From Lachnoclostridium sp. UBA739 (GTDB taxonomy: Bacteria > Bacillota_A > Clostridia > Lachnospirales > Lachnospiraceae), in NCBI GenBank assembly GCA_002297865.1, contig DBKX01000064.1, forward strand, positions 6,969 to 15,453: a stretch of 8,485 bases of DNA, written 5' to 3'. A program made the translations under genes and the position numbers. The notes under the pieces were generated by a model. It saw only the letters and a program-made list of their open reading frames with translations, did no database searches and was not told where the DNA came from. Of this stretch, positions 1 through 6,740 are shown piece after piece. Positions within the stretch are counted from its first letter, which is position 1; the number at the start of each line of letters is the position of its first letter.

Positions 1-72
1 AATCATTTCGCTAACCTGTATCTCTGGTTCTTTGGGTATTCTAAAATACTGTGTATTGTTAAATTCCTCCAT
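1..72 (-). CDS. IreB-like (UPF0297) regulatory phosphoprotein, N-terminal 24 codons only
   Basis: An ATG at 72-70 opens a frame that stays open to the left edge, so only the N-terminus is present: MEEFNNTQYFRIPKEPEIQV followed by SEMI. A good ribosome site (AAGGAAG, 7 nt before ATG) and an upstream promoter support a real gene. The short N-terminus with an (N)NT motif followed by an aromatic residue, then an acidic stretch leading into a helix, resembles UPF0297/IreB proteins, small cytosolic proteins phosphorylated on an N-terminal threonine by the PASTA Ser/Thr kinase in enterococci (family knowledge). T7 would be the candidate phosphosite. A position after mtaB fits my recollection of Lachnospiraceae gene order, where ruvX follows. 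The conserved GYNPINQIVGY core of the family lies outside the window, so the assignment is inference from 24 residues and context. Confidence 0.6.
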   Translation of the reverse strand, partial: MEEFNNTQYFRIPKEPEIQVSEMI

Positions 73-129
73 TTAGTCACTTCCTTACTAATGTTCCTTT
101 TTATATCTTCCGATCACGCCATTACTTAT

Positions 130-158
130 ATATTAATATAAAAGAAATAAAATAGCAA
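130..158 (-). promoter_or_regulatory. Probable sigma-A promoter for the IreB-like gene
   Basis: On the minus strand, TTGCTA (158-153) and TAATAT (135-130) are separated by 17 nt of almost pure A/T. The predicted transcript start would be about 50 nt before the ATG at 72. This separates the small gene from mtaB, whose stop is 170 nt upstream. The region 73-242 holds nothing else I can support: no convincing mtaB terminator and no ORF. Confidence 0.5.
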
Positions 159-242
159 CCCTTTTTCTAAGCGACGATGGGTGCCTTAAGATTTTTTACA
201 TCTTTTATTCTTTTAAACATAAAACTCCATTTTTTTCATAAG

Positions 243-1613
243 TCACTGGCAAATAATGATTCCTTCGATTGTTTCGCTAGCTGAAGTCACTTGTTTTATC
301 TGATTTGTCAAGTCCTCACCACTTGATTTAATGGCAAATTTTACATATCTTTCATTATGCCCAACGAAATACTTTTCGCCTTCCAATTCAGTTTCTTCTT
401 CAAATAAAACCGTCTGCATTTTATTCTGCATCTTTTCTTCATATTCTTTTCTCATTTGTTTTTCTAAGGCAATGACTTGCTCGCTTCGCTGTGATTTTAC
501 GTGTTCAGAAACTTGATTTGGCATAACTTCTGCTTTCGTCCCTTTACGAACAGAATATTTAAATACATGCATCTGTGAAAAATGAATTCTTCTTAAAAAT
601 TCCTTTGTAATTGCAAACTCCTCTTCTGTCTCTCCTGGGAATCCAACAATAATGTCCGTTGTAATAGCAGGAGCTTCATAATATTTTCTGATAATTCCAA
701 CATTCTCTTCAAATTCTTTTGTCGTATAACGACGATTCATACGAAGAAGTGTTTCATCGCAGCCACTCTGTAAAGATAAATGAAAATGTGGACACACTTT
801 ATCTAATTTTGCAAGCTGTGAAACAAAGTTTTCTGTAATAATTCGTGGTTCCAGTGAACCGAGACGAATTCTTTTTACTCCGTCAATTTTACTAATTTCG
901 CTCATCAAATGAAGCAATGGCTTTCCTTCTAATGAAATAAAATCATGTTTCTTTTCAGCTCCACACCAAGGTTCTAAGTCAACTCCATAAGAAGAAAGAT
1001 GGATTCCCGTCAAAACAACTTCCTGACAGCCGCTCTCGGCTAATCTTCCCACTTCGCCTAATACGTCGGAAACTTCACGGCTTCTAACCCTTCCCCTCGC
1101 AAATGGAATAATGCAGTAAGAACAGAACTGATTACAGCCATCCTGTATCTTAATTGCAGCACGAGTTGTTTCTCCAGATGTATCAATTTCCAATCTTTCA
1201 TAATCGCGTTCTCTGTGAATCTGGGCTGTAAAATTATTAAGTACTTCTATTCCATTAGAAGCCATATATTCTTCTACTGCTTCTACAACATTTCCCTTTT
1301 TATTATTTCCAATAATTAAATCCACTGCAATATCCTCTTTCACAGCTTCTCCTGCTGCCTGAACATAACAGCCTGCCGCAACAACGATTGCGTTTGGATT
1401 TTTCTTTTTTGCTTTATGAAGCATTTGCCTAGATTTACGATCTGCCATATTGGTAACCGTACAGGTGTTGACAATATAAATATCTGCTTCTTCAGAGAAG
1501 CTTACCAGTTCATAACCGCTCTTTTGAAACAATGTTTCCATTGCATTTGTTTCATAGGAATTTACCTTGCAGCCTAGTGTTAAAAATGCTACTTTTCCTT
1601 TATTTCTGCTCAT
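243..1613 (-). CDS. mtaB: tRNA t6A37 methylthiotransferase MtaB (radical SAM)
   Basis: This 456-aa protein is a complete methylthiotransferase that converts t6A37 to ms2t6A37 in tRNAs reading ANN codons. Visible parts: an N-terminal MTTase (UPF0004) domain beginning KVAFLTLGCKVNSYE, with three cluster cysteines C15, C51 and C82; the radical SAM triad CNQFCSYC (C160, C164, C167) binding the second 4Fe-4S cluster; the family signatures RGRVRSR (about 173-179) and FHLSLQSG (277-284); and a C-terminal TRAM-like tail from about 395. The TLGCKVN signature and the overall length separate MtaB from MiaB and RimO. The start is set by GAAAGG 10 nt upstream of ATG. It is divergent from the HPr-like gene and is followed by the IreB-like gene 170 nt downstream. 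No missing catalytic residue or frameshift is seen. Confidence 0.95.
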   Translation of the reverse strand: MSRNKGKVAFLTLGCKVNSYETNAMETLFQKSGYELVSFSEEADIYIVNTCTVTNMADRKSRQMLHKAKKKNPNAIVVAAGCYVQAAGEAVKEDIAVDLIIGNNKKGNVVEAVEEYMASNGIEVLNNFTAQIHRERDYERLEIDTSGETTRAAIKIQDGCNQFCSYCIIPFARGRVRSREVSDVLGEVGRLAESGCQEVVLTGIHLSSYGVDLEPWCGAEKKHDFISLEGKPLLHLMSEISKIDGVKRIRLGSLEPRIITENFVSQLAKLDKVCPHFHLSLQSGCDETLLRMNRRYTTKEFEENVGIIRKYYEAPAITTDIIVGFPGETEEEFAITKEFLRRIHFSQMHVFKYSVRKGTKAEVMPNQVSEHVKSQRSEQVIALEKQMRKEYEEKMQNKMQTVLFEEETELEGEKYFVGHNERYVKFAIKSSGEDLTNQIKQVTSASETIEGIIICQ

Positions 1614-1665
1614 TCTAACTATACCTTTCTACTCATTTACGATTCGTTTACACTTGTTTTACAAC

Positions 1666-1695
1666 ACTATCAGATTTCCATTATGCTAGTCTCAA
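1666..1695 (-). promoter_or_regulatory. Weak candidate promoter for mtaB
   Basis: On the minus strand TTGAGA (1695-1690, 5 of 6 to the -35 consensus) and GATAGT (1671-1666) are 18 nt apart, about 50 nt before the mtaB start. The -10 match is poor, so this is only the best candidate in the 180-nt divergent gap. No riboswitch or leader structure was recognised there. Confidence 0.3.
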
Positions 1696-1732
1696 AAACA
1701 GCATGATTTCTCATTTTTATCAACATTGTATA

Positions 1733-1766
1733 TTGACTTTTATATTTCCTAAATGTACTATATAAT
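1733..1766 (+). promoter_or_regulatory. Promoter region of the HPr-like gene
   Basis: TTGACT (1733-1738) is a strong -35. TACTAT at 1756-1761 gives the ideal 17-nt spacer, while a perfect TATAAT at 1761-1766 would need a 22-nt spacer. The first pairing is preferred, but the overlap of two -10-like hexamers leaves the exact start open. The gene begins about 30 nt further on. Confidence 0.55.
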
Positions 1767-1780
1767 CATAGAAATTAAAA

Positions 1781-1786
1781 AGGAGG
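1781..1786 (+). promoter_or_regulatory. Ribosome binding site of the HPr-like gene
   Basis: A consensus AGGAGG sits 7 nt before the ATG at 1794. It fixes the start and suggests strong translation of this small gene. Confidence 0.85.
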
Positions 1787-1793
1787 ACTTCAT

Positions 1794-2027
1794 ATGAAGA
1801 CAGTAAAGATTTCATTAAATTCTATCGATAAGGTAAAAACTTTTGTTAATGACATTACAAAATTCCAATCTGATTTCGACCTTGTTTCAGGAAGATATGT
1901 TATCGATGCAAAGTCCATCATGGGAATTTTCAGCTTAGACTTATCTAAACCTATTGACTTAAATATTCATGCGGAAGAAGATGTTCAAAAAATTCTTGAC
2001 GTACTTGCACCTTACATTGTTGAATAA
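1794..2027 (+). CDS. HPr-like (Crh-like) protein lacking the phosphorylatable histidine
   Basis: This 77-aa protein has the size and pattern of the PTS phosphocarrier HPr. The stretch from T22 (TKFQSDFDL) to S41 aligns without gaps to HPr residues 27-46, ending in the hallmark AKSIMGIFSL (39-48), so S41 matches HPr Ser46, the site used by HPr kinase. The segment that should carry the GLHARPA active site instead reads LNSIDKVKTF: by this alignment His15 becomes S10, Arg17 becomes D12 and Pro18 becomes K13. It therefore should not accept phosphate from Enzyme I. Bacillus Crh likewise lacks the histidine but keeps Ser46 and works as a CcpA co-regulator; a similar regulatory role here is inference, not shown. 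The gene is monocistronic, with its own promoter, AGGAGG site and terminator. Confidence 0.85.
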   Translation: MKTVKISLNSIDKVKTFVNDITKFQSDFDLVSGRYVIDAKSIMGIFSLDLSKPIDLNIHAEEDVQKILDVLAPYIVE

Positions 2028-2062
2028 TTTGATTATCCAGCGAAGCAACTTGCTTGTATGGG

Positions 2063-2088
2063 GAGGATACGGTGTATCCTCTTTTTTT
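2063..2088 (+). terminator. Rho-independent terminator of the HPr-like gene
   Basis: A perfect 8-bp stem, GAGGATAC (2063-2070) with GTATCCTC (2074-2081), closes a 3-nt GGT loop and is followed directly by seven T (2082-2088). It lies 35 nt after the stop codon. It has no T-run on the minus side, so it serves the plus strand only. Confidence 0.93.
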
Positions 2089-2123
2089 ATGTCATTTATT
2101 CTGTCGAAACTAGTGTATTTTTT

Positions 2124-2171
2124 TATACCTCAACGCTTCTATTTTGTGTTTCATAGAAACGTTGAGGTATA
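2124..2171. other. Long hairpin between convergent genes, not a canonical terminator
   Basis: TATACCTCAACG (2124-2135) pairs over 12 bp with CGTTGAGGTATA (2160-2171). After a single mismatch, TTCTAT (2137-2142) pairs with ATAGAA (2153-2158), leaving a 10-nt loop. It follows thiI by about 30 nt on the minus strand, but on that strand the stem is followed by seven A, not U; the T-run lies before the stem on the plus strand. It may stabilise or help end the thiI mRNA, but it does not have the intrinsic terminator layout. Confidence 0.7.
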
Positions 2172-2201
2172 CTTAAGTCTCCGTATATGAGACCATTCTA
2201 T

Positions 2202-3380
2202 TTACTGAACCTGAATTTTTTCTACTGTATCTAATGCTGTTTTTACAAGCTCATCAATTTTTTCTTCTAAGTTACGTTCGGAACGCTTAATAATATTTAA
2301 GTTTGGTTTTGTTACAGGATGTTTTGCAACGAAAATCGTACAACAGTCTTCGAATGGCTGAATAGATGTTTCGTAAGTTCCGATTTTTTCAGAAACGTCT
2401 ACAATTTCCTGTTTATCAAAACCAATTAATGGACGATATACTGGCATTGTACATACTTCGTTTGTTGCTGCAAGACTCTGCATTGTCTGGCTGGCAACCT
2501 GTCCGATACTTTCGCCTGTAATTAGACCTAAAGAACCATCTTGTGATGCTAATTCTTCTGCAATTTTCATCATATAACGTCTCATGATAATTGTTAATTC
2601 TTCATGAGGACATTTTTCATATATATATAACTGAATATCAGTAAAGTTTACGATATTCAATTCAATTGGACCTGAGTATTTTGAAACAATCTTTGCTAAA
2701 TCCACAACTTTTTGTTTTGCACGCTCGCTTGTGTAAGGTGGTGCATGGAAATATGTGGCAGACAGCTTAACGCCACGTTTTGCAATCATATAACCTGCTA
2801 CTGGACTGTCAATTCCTCCTGAAAGAAGAAGCATTGCTCTTCCATTTGTACCAACTGGCATACCACCTGGTCCTGGTATTGTTTTCGAATAGATGTAAAC
2901 ACGGTTTCTGATTTCTACGTGAATTCTTACCTGTGGATTGTGTACATCTACTTTTAAATTAGGGAACTCATTAAGTAGATATTCTCCCATTTCTACACAA
3001 ATCTGTGGAGAATTTTTTGGATAATTTTTATCAGCACGCTTTGCTTCCATCTTGAATGTAAGTTCTTCCTTGCCATACACATTCTCTACATATGCTTTTA
3101 CGGCCTGTTTTATCCCTTCCCACTCAGTATCTTCTACGAGGACTACTGGGCAAATCTGCGAAATACCAAATACCCTTGACATAGCTTCTACTGCATCGTC
3201 GTAATCAAATCCACCTTCTGCTTCTACATAGATTCTACCCTGATCTTTGATTACTTGAAAACTTCCCTCTACTTCTTTTAATGCAAAAGCAATTTGGTCT
3301 TTTAAAGCATTTTCGAAAATAAAGCGGTTTTTACCTTTTATTCCGATTTCTGCGTATTTAATTAAAAATGCTTGAAACAT
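2202..3380 (-). CDS. thiI: tRNA 4-thiouridine sulfurtransferase ThiI (no rhodanese domain)
   Basis: This 392-aa protein adenylates uridine 8 of tRNA and receives sulfur to form 4-thiouridine; in some bacteria the family also serves thiazole synthesis. Layout: N-terminal ferredoxin-like part (IKYAEIGIKGKNR, 7-19), THUMP domain (about 60-167), then the PP-loop ATP pyrophosphatase domain with LLLSGGIDSPVAG (184-196). C346/C347 in EDCCTIF fall where E. coli ThiI has the disulfide-forming Cys344. The C-terminal rhodanese domain of the E. coli enzyme is absent, as in the Bacillus type, so sulfur must come directly from a partner. The cysteine desulfurase gene ends 43 nt upstream in the same orientation and is the obvious donor. 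AAAGGA about 9 nt before ATG supports this start. It appears to be the last gene of the run from prmA. Confidence 0.96.
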   Translation of the reverse strand: MFQAFLIKYAEIGIKGKNRFIFENALKDQIAFALKEVEGSFQVIKDQGRIYVEAEGGFDYDDAVEAMSRVFGISQICPVVLVEDTEWEGIKQAVKAYVENVYGKEELTFKMEAKRADKNYPKNSPQICVEMGEYLLNEFPNLKVDVHNPQVRIHVEIRNRVYIYSKTIPGPGGMPVGTNGRAMLLLSGGIDSPVAGYMIAKRGVKLSATYFHAPPYTSERAKQKVVDLAKIVSKYSGPIELNIVNFTDIQLYIYEKCPHEELTIIMRRYMMKIAEELASQDGSLGLITGESIGQVASQTMQSLAATNEVCTMPVYRPLIGFDKQEIVDVSEKIGTYETSIQPFEDCCTIFVAKHPVTKPNLNIIKRSERNLEEKIDELVKTALDTVEKIQVQ

Positions 3381-3423
3381 ACTTGTATTTCCTTTCCCTT
3401 TTCTTGCTATGATACGTTAGTGA

Positions 3424-4587
3424 TTAATGTCTTGTAAATTTACGAAGTACCGGAAGCAGTTCGTTCAAAACATTAAGTGCATAATCTATCTCTTCCATTG
3501 TTGTTGTCACCGAAAAGCTAAAGCGAATCGTGGAATCCAATAGTTCTTTTTTCACTCCGATTGCCTGTAATGTACCACTTAACTGTGGATGATTCGATGC
3601 ACAGGCAGAACCACTGGATACATAGATGCCTCTTTCTTCTAATGCATGGAGAAGCACCTCTGCACGTATTCCCAAAAAACTCACACTCACAACGTGTGGG
3701 GCCGTTTCTCTAATAGAGATACCACTAACTCCGTTTACGGTTACACCATCAATTTTCTTTACTTCTTCTATAAAATGTTCTTTCAGTTGATAAAGATGTT
3801 CGACCTTATCCGAATGGTCTTTGTATATTTCCTGTGCGGCAACCCCTAACCCGGCGATTCCTGGCACATTTTCTGTTCCAGAACGCATATTGTTCTGTTG
3901 ACCGCCTCCATGAATAATTGGCTGAACTTTCACTTTATCACGAATATACAGTACACCGACTCCTTTCGGTCCATGCAATTTATGGCCACTAATGGATAAC
4001 AAATCAATTCCTAGCTTTTTCGGATAAATTTTATATTTACCATATGCTTGAATTGCATCCACATGGAATAAGGCTTTACTGTTTTGTTCTTTCACTATTT
4101 TACTGATTTCGGCAATTTTTTCACATGTACCGATTTCATTATTCACATACATGATAGAAACTAAAATCGTATCTTCTCGAATTGCTTGTTTCAATTCATC
4201 AAGGTCCACATAACCATTTTTATCAACACTTAGATAGGTCACTTCATACCCTTGCTCTTCCAAGAAAATAAGTGGATTATGAACGGAAGCATGTTCAATC
4301 TTAGTTGTAATAATGTGCTTCCCTTGTCTCTTATGAGCAATGGCGCCTCCAATAAGAGCCATATTATTGGATTCTGTACCACCAGACGTAAAAATGATTT
4401 CTTTTTCTTCTGCTTTAAGCGATGATGCAATAATCTCTTTCGCTTTCTTTATATACTTTTCCGCCTCAAAGCCTTTGTTGTGCATGGAAGATGGATTGCC
4501 ATAACAGACATCCAATGTTTCCTTCATAATTTCCCTAACACTTTCCAAAGGTCTTGTTGTCGAAGCATTATCTAAATACGCTTCCAT
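3424..4587 (-). CDS. nifS: Cysteine desulfurase, NifS/IscS family (NifZ-like partner of ThiI)
   Basis: This 387-aa PLP enzyme removes sulfur from cysteine as an enzyme-bound persulfide, leaving alanine. It starts YLDNASTTRPL; H99 (KIEHAS) stacks on the cofactor, D177 and Q180 (HVDAIQA) contact it, K203 in SGHKLHGPKG forms the Schiff base, and C329 in SSGSACAS is the persulfide cysteine. The loop around C329 is of the long, flexible group I type. No IscU, SufU or other Fe-S scaffold gene is adjacent. Instead thiI follows by 43 nt, the arrangement of Bacillus nifZ-thiI, where a dedicated desulfurase feeds 4-thiouridine synthesis; that role is inferred from context. The gene symbol denotes the family. 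AAGGAG 8 nt before ATG fixes the start, 31 nt after rsmE ends. Confidence 0.93.
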   Translation of the reverse strand: MEAYLDNASTTRPLESVREIMKETLDVCYGNPSSMHNKGFEAEKYIKKAKEIIASSLKAEEKEIIFTSGGTESNNMALIGGAIAHKRQGKHIITTKIEHASVHNPLIFLEEQGYEVTYLSVDKNGYVDLDELKQAIREDTILVSIMYVNNEIGTCEKIAEISKIVKEQNSKALFHVDAIQAYGKYKIYPKKLGIDLLSISGHKLHGPKGVGVLYIRDKVKVQPIIHGGGQQNNMRSGTENVPGIAGLGVAAQEIYKDHSDKVEHLYQLKEHFIEEVKKIDGVTVNGVSGISIRETAPHVVSVSFLGIRAEVLLHALEERGIYVSSGSACASNHPQLSGTLQAIGVKKELLDSTIRFSFSVTTTMEEIDYALNVLNELLPVLRKFTRH

Positions 4588-4618
4588 TTGTCAAACTCCT
4601 TTTTTCCGCCCAAGTTAG

Positions 4619-5374
4619 TTACATGTTTTCGCGTTTCTGTTCTAATTCATACATTAATATAGATAGAATTGTAAGCCCTGCCGTTTCTGTTCTTAAAATT
4701 CGTTTTCCTAACGTAATTGCATGAAAGTCAGCTTCTTGTACCTGTTCAATCTCTTTTTCATCAAATCCACCCTCAGGGCCAATGAAAATTCCAATTGATT
4801 TACCTTTACACGCATTTTTTACCTGTTCCACTGTGGTAGCCATATTCTCAGCCAATTCATAAGGTACAATGCAATAATCCAGTTTTTTTCCATAAGAAAC
4901 AGCTTCTTTAAAGCTCATCACCGAATGAATCTCTGGGATAATCCCCCTTCCAGACTGCTTTGCAGCGGAAGTAGAAATTCCTTGCCAGCGCTCTAATTTC
5001 TTTTGTTCCTTTTTTCCTTCTTCTATCTTTGCCACACAACGTTTCATAGAAACTGGAATCACTTCATGTACACCAAGTTCAACTGCCTTTTGTATAATCA
5101 GCTCCATTTTATCCTTCTTTGGAATTCCCTGGAACAGATAAATCTTTGCAGGAAGTTCTGATTCCGTGTCATTTATCTGATTGATTTTCGCTATTACTTC
5201 TTCATTATCCAAGGATGCAATCTCGCAATAGTAATCCTTTCCTTCACGATCACAGATGACAACATGTTCTCCAACTTCCATTCGTAAGACATTTTTGATG
5301 TGGTTTACATCAGAACCAGTTATTCTAATTTTATCTTCACTAATTTGACTTTTTTCTATATAAAACCAGTGCAT
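4619..5374 (-). CDS. rsmE: 16S rRNA m3U1498 methyltransferase RsmE
   Basis: This 251-aa SPOUT-class methyltransferase methylates N3 of U1498 in 16S rRNA using S-adenosylmethionine. The N-terminal 70 residues form the PUA-like RNA-binding part (DVNHIKNVLRMEVGE, 22-36). The knotted catalytic domain shows AAKQSGR (137-143), GIFIGPEGGFDEKEI (195-209) and LGKRILRTETAG (222-233), the last two forming the SAM-binding knot. Length is normal for the family. Upstream of the ATG the ribosome site is weak: AAAGG lies 12 nt away, so translation may be modest. It sits 78 nt after prmA with no terminator between (only a 7-bp AT-rich inverted repeat at 5413-5438), and 31 nt before the desulfurase, consistent with one transcript. 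The prmA-rsmE pairing is common in Firmicutes. Confidence 0.95.
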   Translation of the reverse strand: MHWFYIEKSQISEDKIRITGSDVNHIKNVLRMEVGEHVVICDREGKDYYCEIASLDNEEVIAKINQINDTESELPAKIYLFQGIPKKDKMELIIQKAVELGVHEVIPVSMKRCVAKIEEGKKEQKKLERWQGISTSAAKQSGRGIIPEIHSVMSFKEAVSYGKKLDYCIVPYELAENMATTVEQVKNACKGKSIGIFIGPEGGFDEKEIEQVQEADFHAITLGKRILRTETAGLTILSILMYELEQKRENM

Positions 5375-5452
5375 TTTACAACCGTGCCTTTCAAAAGAAT
5401 ACAGTTATCTTATCATTGATATTCTAAAATGTCAATGAATCGACATAGGAAG

Positions 5453-6409
5453 TTACTTACATTTTGCTTGGAATGAGAACCAGTCACCCATGCGGGTAAT
5501 CTTAACAATTTCAAAGCCATTTTCAAGTAAAGCAGCCTCCACTTCGTCCTTCTTAATATCGATGATACCTGAAGAAATGAAAATACCGTCTTTCTTCATA
5601 AATTTAGATACGTGTGCAGATAAAGGAATGATTACATCTGCTAAAATATTTGCGACTACAACATCGTATGCCCCAAGCCCTACTTCTTTCTGAAGTGCTT
5701 CATCATCAATTAAATTTCCTTCGTATACGTCGAATTTCCCTTCCTCAATTTGATTTACCGTTGCGTTTTCTTTTGCTACTTCAACTGCAATTGGATCGAT
5801 ATCTGTTCCAACTGCATGTTTCGCGCCAAGTTTTAATCCAATAATGGATAGAATACCACTTCCACAGCCAATATCTAATAATTCCGTATCTTCCTGTAAA
5901 TACTCTTCCATTCCTTGAATTACTAGTTTTGTTGTCTCATGAGAACCAGTACCAAATGCTGTTCCTGGATCGATATCAACTACAATATCGCCCTCTTTCA
6001 CTTCCTCTAACGTTTCCCATGTTGGCTTGATTACGATATCATCTGTTACACGAAATGGCTTAAAATAAGCTTTCCAATTATTAATCCAGTCCTCATCATC
6101 TGTCACATCAAATGTAAGTTTGCGTTCTCCTAAGTTTGTAAACATTGCTAGTTCATCTAAACCGGATTGAATGCTTTGTTCCATTTCTTCTACGCTCCGT
6201 TCCATGTCAACATATGAGCTGACAACTGCCTTGCCATCATCCACACCAAGATCTGGAACAATATCAATGTACATACTTTTCTTTTCTTCTTCACTTAGTG
6301 GAACATGGTCTTCTATCTGAATTCCCTCAAATCCTAATTCATCAAATAAGCAGCTGATTAAATCTACTGCCTCTGTTGTAGTTGCTAAGGATACTTTTCT
6401 CCATTTCAT
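5453..6409 (-). CDS. prmA: Ribosomal protein L11 methyltransferase PrmA
   Basis: This class I methyltransferase trimethylates ribosomal protein L11. From the chosen start it has 318 aa: an N-terminal L11-recognition domain beginning MKWRKVSLATTTEAVD, a linker with WINNWKAYFKPFRV (108-121), then the catalytic domain with the DPGTAFGTGSHETTKL signature (147-162), SAM motif I LLDIGCGSGILSI (177-189), the acidic ribose contact GTDIDPIAV (201-209) and VVANILADVI (251-260). An ATG five codons upstream (6424) is possible, but GAGGAA lies 7 nt before the 6409 ATG and overlaps the region of the upstream ATG, and family members begin MKW-like, so 6409 is preferred. It is the first gene after the repeat region and has its own promoter. 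Confidence 0.95.
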   Translation of the reverse strand: MKWRKVSLATTTEAVDLISCLFDELGFEGIQIEDHVPLSEEEKKSMYIDIVPDLGVDDGKAVVSSYVDMERSVEEMEQSIQSGLDELAMFTNLGERKLTFDVTDDEDWINNWKAYFKPFRVTDDIVIKPTWETLEEVKEGDIVVDIDPGTAFGTGSHETTKLVIQGMEEYLQEDTELLDIGCGSGILSIIGLKLGAKHAVGTDIDPIAVEVAKENATVNQIEEGKFDVYEGNLIDDEALQKEVGLGAYDVVVANILADVIIPLSAHVSKFMKKDGIFISSGIIDIKKDEVEAALLENGFEIVKITRMGDWFSFQAKCK

Positions 6410-6416
6410 AATCTTA

Positions 6417-6422
6417 TTCCTC
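6417..6422 (-). promoter_or_regulatory. Ribosome binding site that decides the prmA start
   Basis: GAGGAA on the minus strand is 7 nt before the ATG at 6409. The alternative ATG at 6424 has only a weak GAAAG upstream. Confidence 0.7.
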
Positions 6423-6444
6423 ATGTCTTTCTATTTTTCTATGT

Positions 6445-6472
6445 TTTATAGTTTGAGTATTCCATAACTCAA
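6445..6472 (-). promoter_or_regulatory. Probable promoter of the prmA-rsmE-nifS-thiI run
   Basis: On the minus strand TTGAGT (6472-6467) and TATAAA (6450-6445) are 16 nt apart, placing the start about 30 nt before the prmA ATG. The -35 hexamer is also one arm of a perfect 6-bp inverted repeat (ACTCAA/TTGAGT, 6453-6458 with 6467-6472). The structured repeat begins about 8 nt upstream of the -35. Confidence 0.55.
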
Positions 6473-6476
6473 TTAT

Positions 6477-6674
6477 TAAACAAAGTGCGAGTTCCTCGCA
6501 CCCTCGCGGCTTAAGTTCTCTAAAAGGAACTCGCACTTTGCCGCCCCGAGCGGGTGTCGCTGTCTTTTAGCGACTAACTTTCTTACCCGCTCGTGTGCAT
6601 CCTGCCCCTGTTTTTTAGGGGCCTTTTGCTCAATAGGAAAGGGCTCGCAGAGAACTTTCCTATTGAGTAAACAA
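6477..6674 (+). repeat. Structured GC-rich repeat, copy 1 (candidate noncoding RNA element)
   Basis: First of two related copies; about 55% G+C by hand count in DNA otherwise clearly AT-rich. Read on the plus strand it folds as: P1, 16 bp, 6481-6496 with 6525-6540, around a 28-nt loop; P2, CGAGCGGGT (6547-6555) with ACCCGCTCG (6585-6593), enclosing hairpin P2a GTCGCT/AGCGAC (6556-6561, 6569-6574); P3, GCCCCT/AGGGGC (6604-6609, 6617-6622), with loop G plus six T; P4, 6625-6641 with 6655-6671, 17 pairs including one G-U, with loop GGCTCGCAGAGAA. The direct repeat TAAACAA brackets it (6477-6483, 6668-6674). The plus strand then has CTTTTT at 6676-6681, so P4 could end a plus-strand RNA. No ORF or protein homology is visible. 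The family is not recognised; the strand is inferred from G-U pairs. Confidence 0.88.
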
Positions 6675-6687
6675 TCTTTTTACACGC

Positions 6688-6729
6688 AAAAATATAGGGT
6701 GTCAAAAGAGTTTTCTTTGTAACACCCTA
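6688..6729 (-). terminator. Probable rho-independent terminator for dnaJ, between the two repeats
   Basis: On the minus strand TAGGGTGT (6729-6722) pairs with ACACCCTA (6702-6695), with a further imperfect inner stem (CAAAGA with TCTTTTG). The tail reads TATTTTT (ending at 6688). On the plus strand there is no T-run. dnaJ mRNA ending here would carry the complement of repeat copy 2 as its 3' untranslated region. Confidence 0.65.
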
Positions 6730-6740
6730 CATTATATATC

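Noticed and set aside
331..516. Short plus-strand frames inside mtaB, nifS, prmA and dnaJ
   Set aside because: They lie opposite well-supported genes, have no ribosome sites and read as low-complexity complements of those genes.
1969..2190. Plus-strand 73-codon open frame over the end of the HPr-like gene
   Set aside because: It is out of frame with the real gene, runs through the perfect terminator at 2063-2088, has no ribosome site and shows no recognisable motif.
6604..6622. P3 hairpin with six T as a terminator
   Set aside because: The T-run is inside the loop rather than after the stem. The stem is followed by further conserved structure (P4) in both copies, so it is better read as part of the element.
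6515..6655. Seven-base pseudoknot GTTCTCT (6515-6521) with AGAGAAC (6649-6655) in repeat copy 1
   Set aside because: The matching segment in copy 2 reads differently and does not complement the unchanged loop, so the pairing is not conserved.
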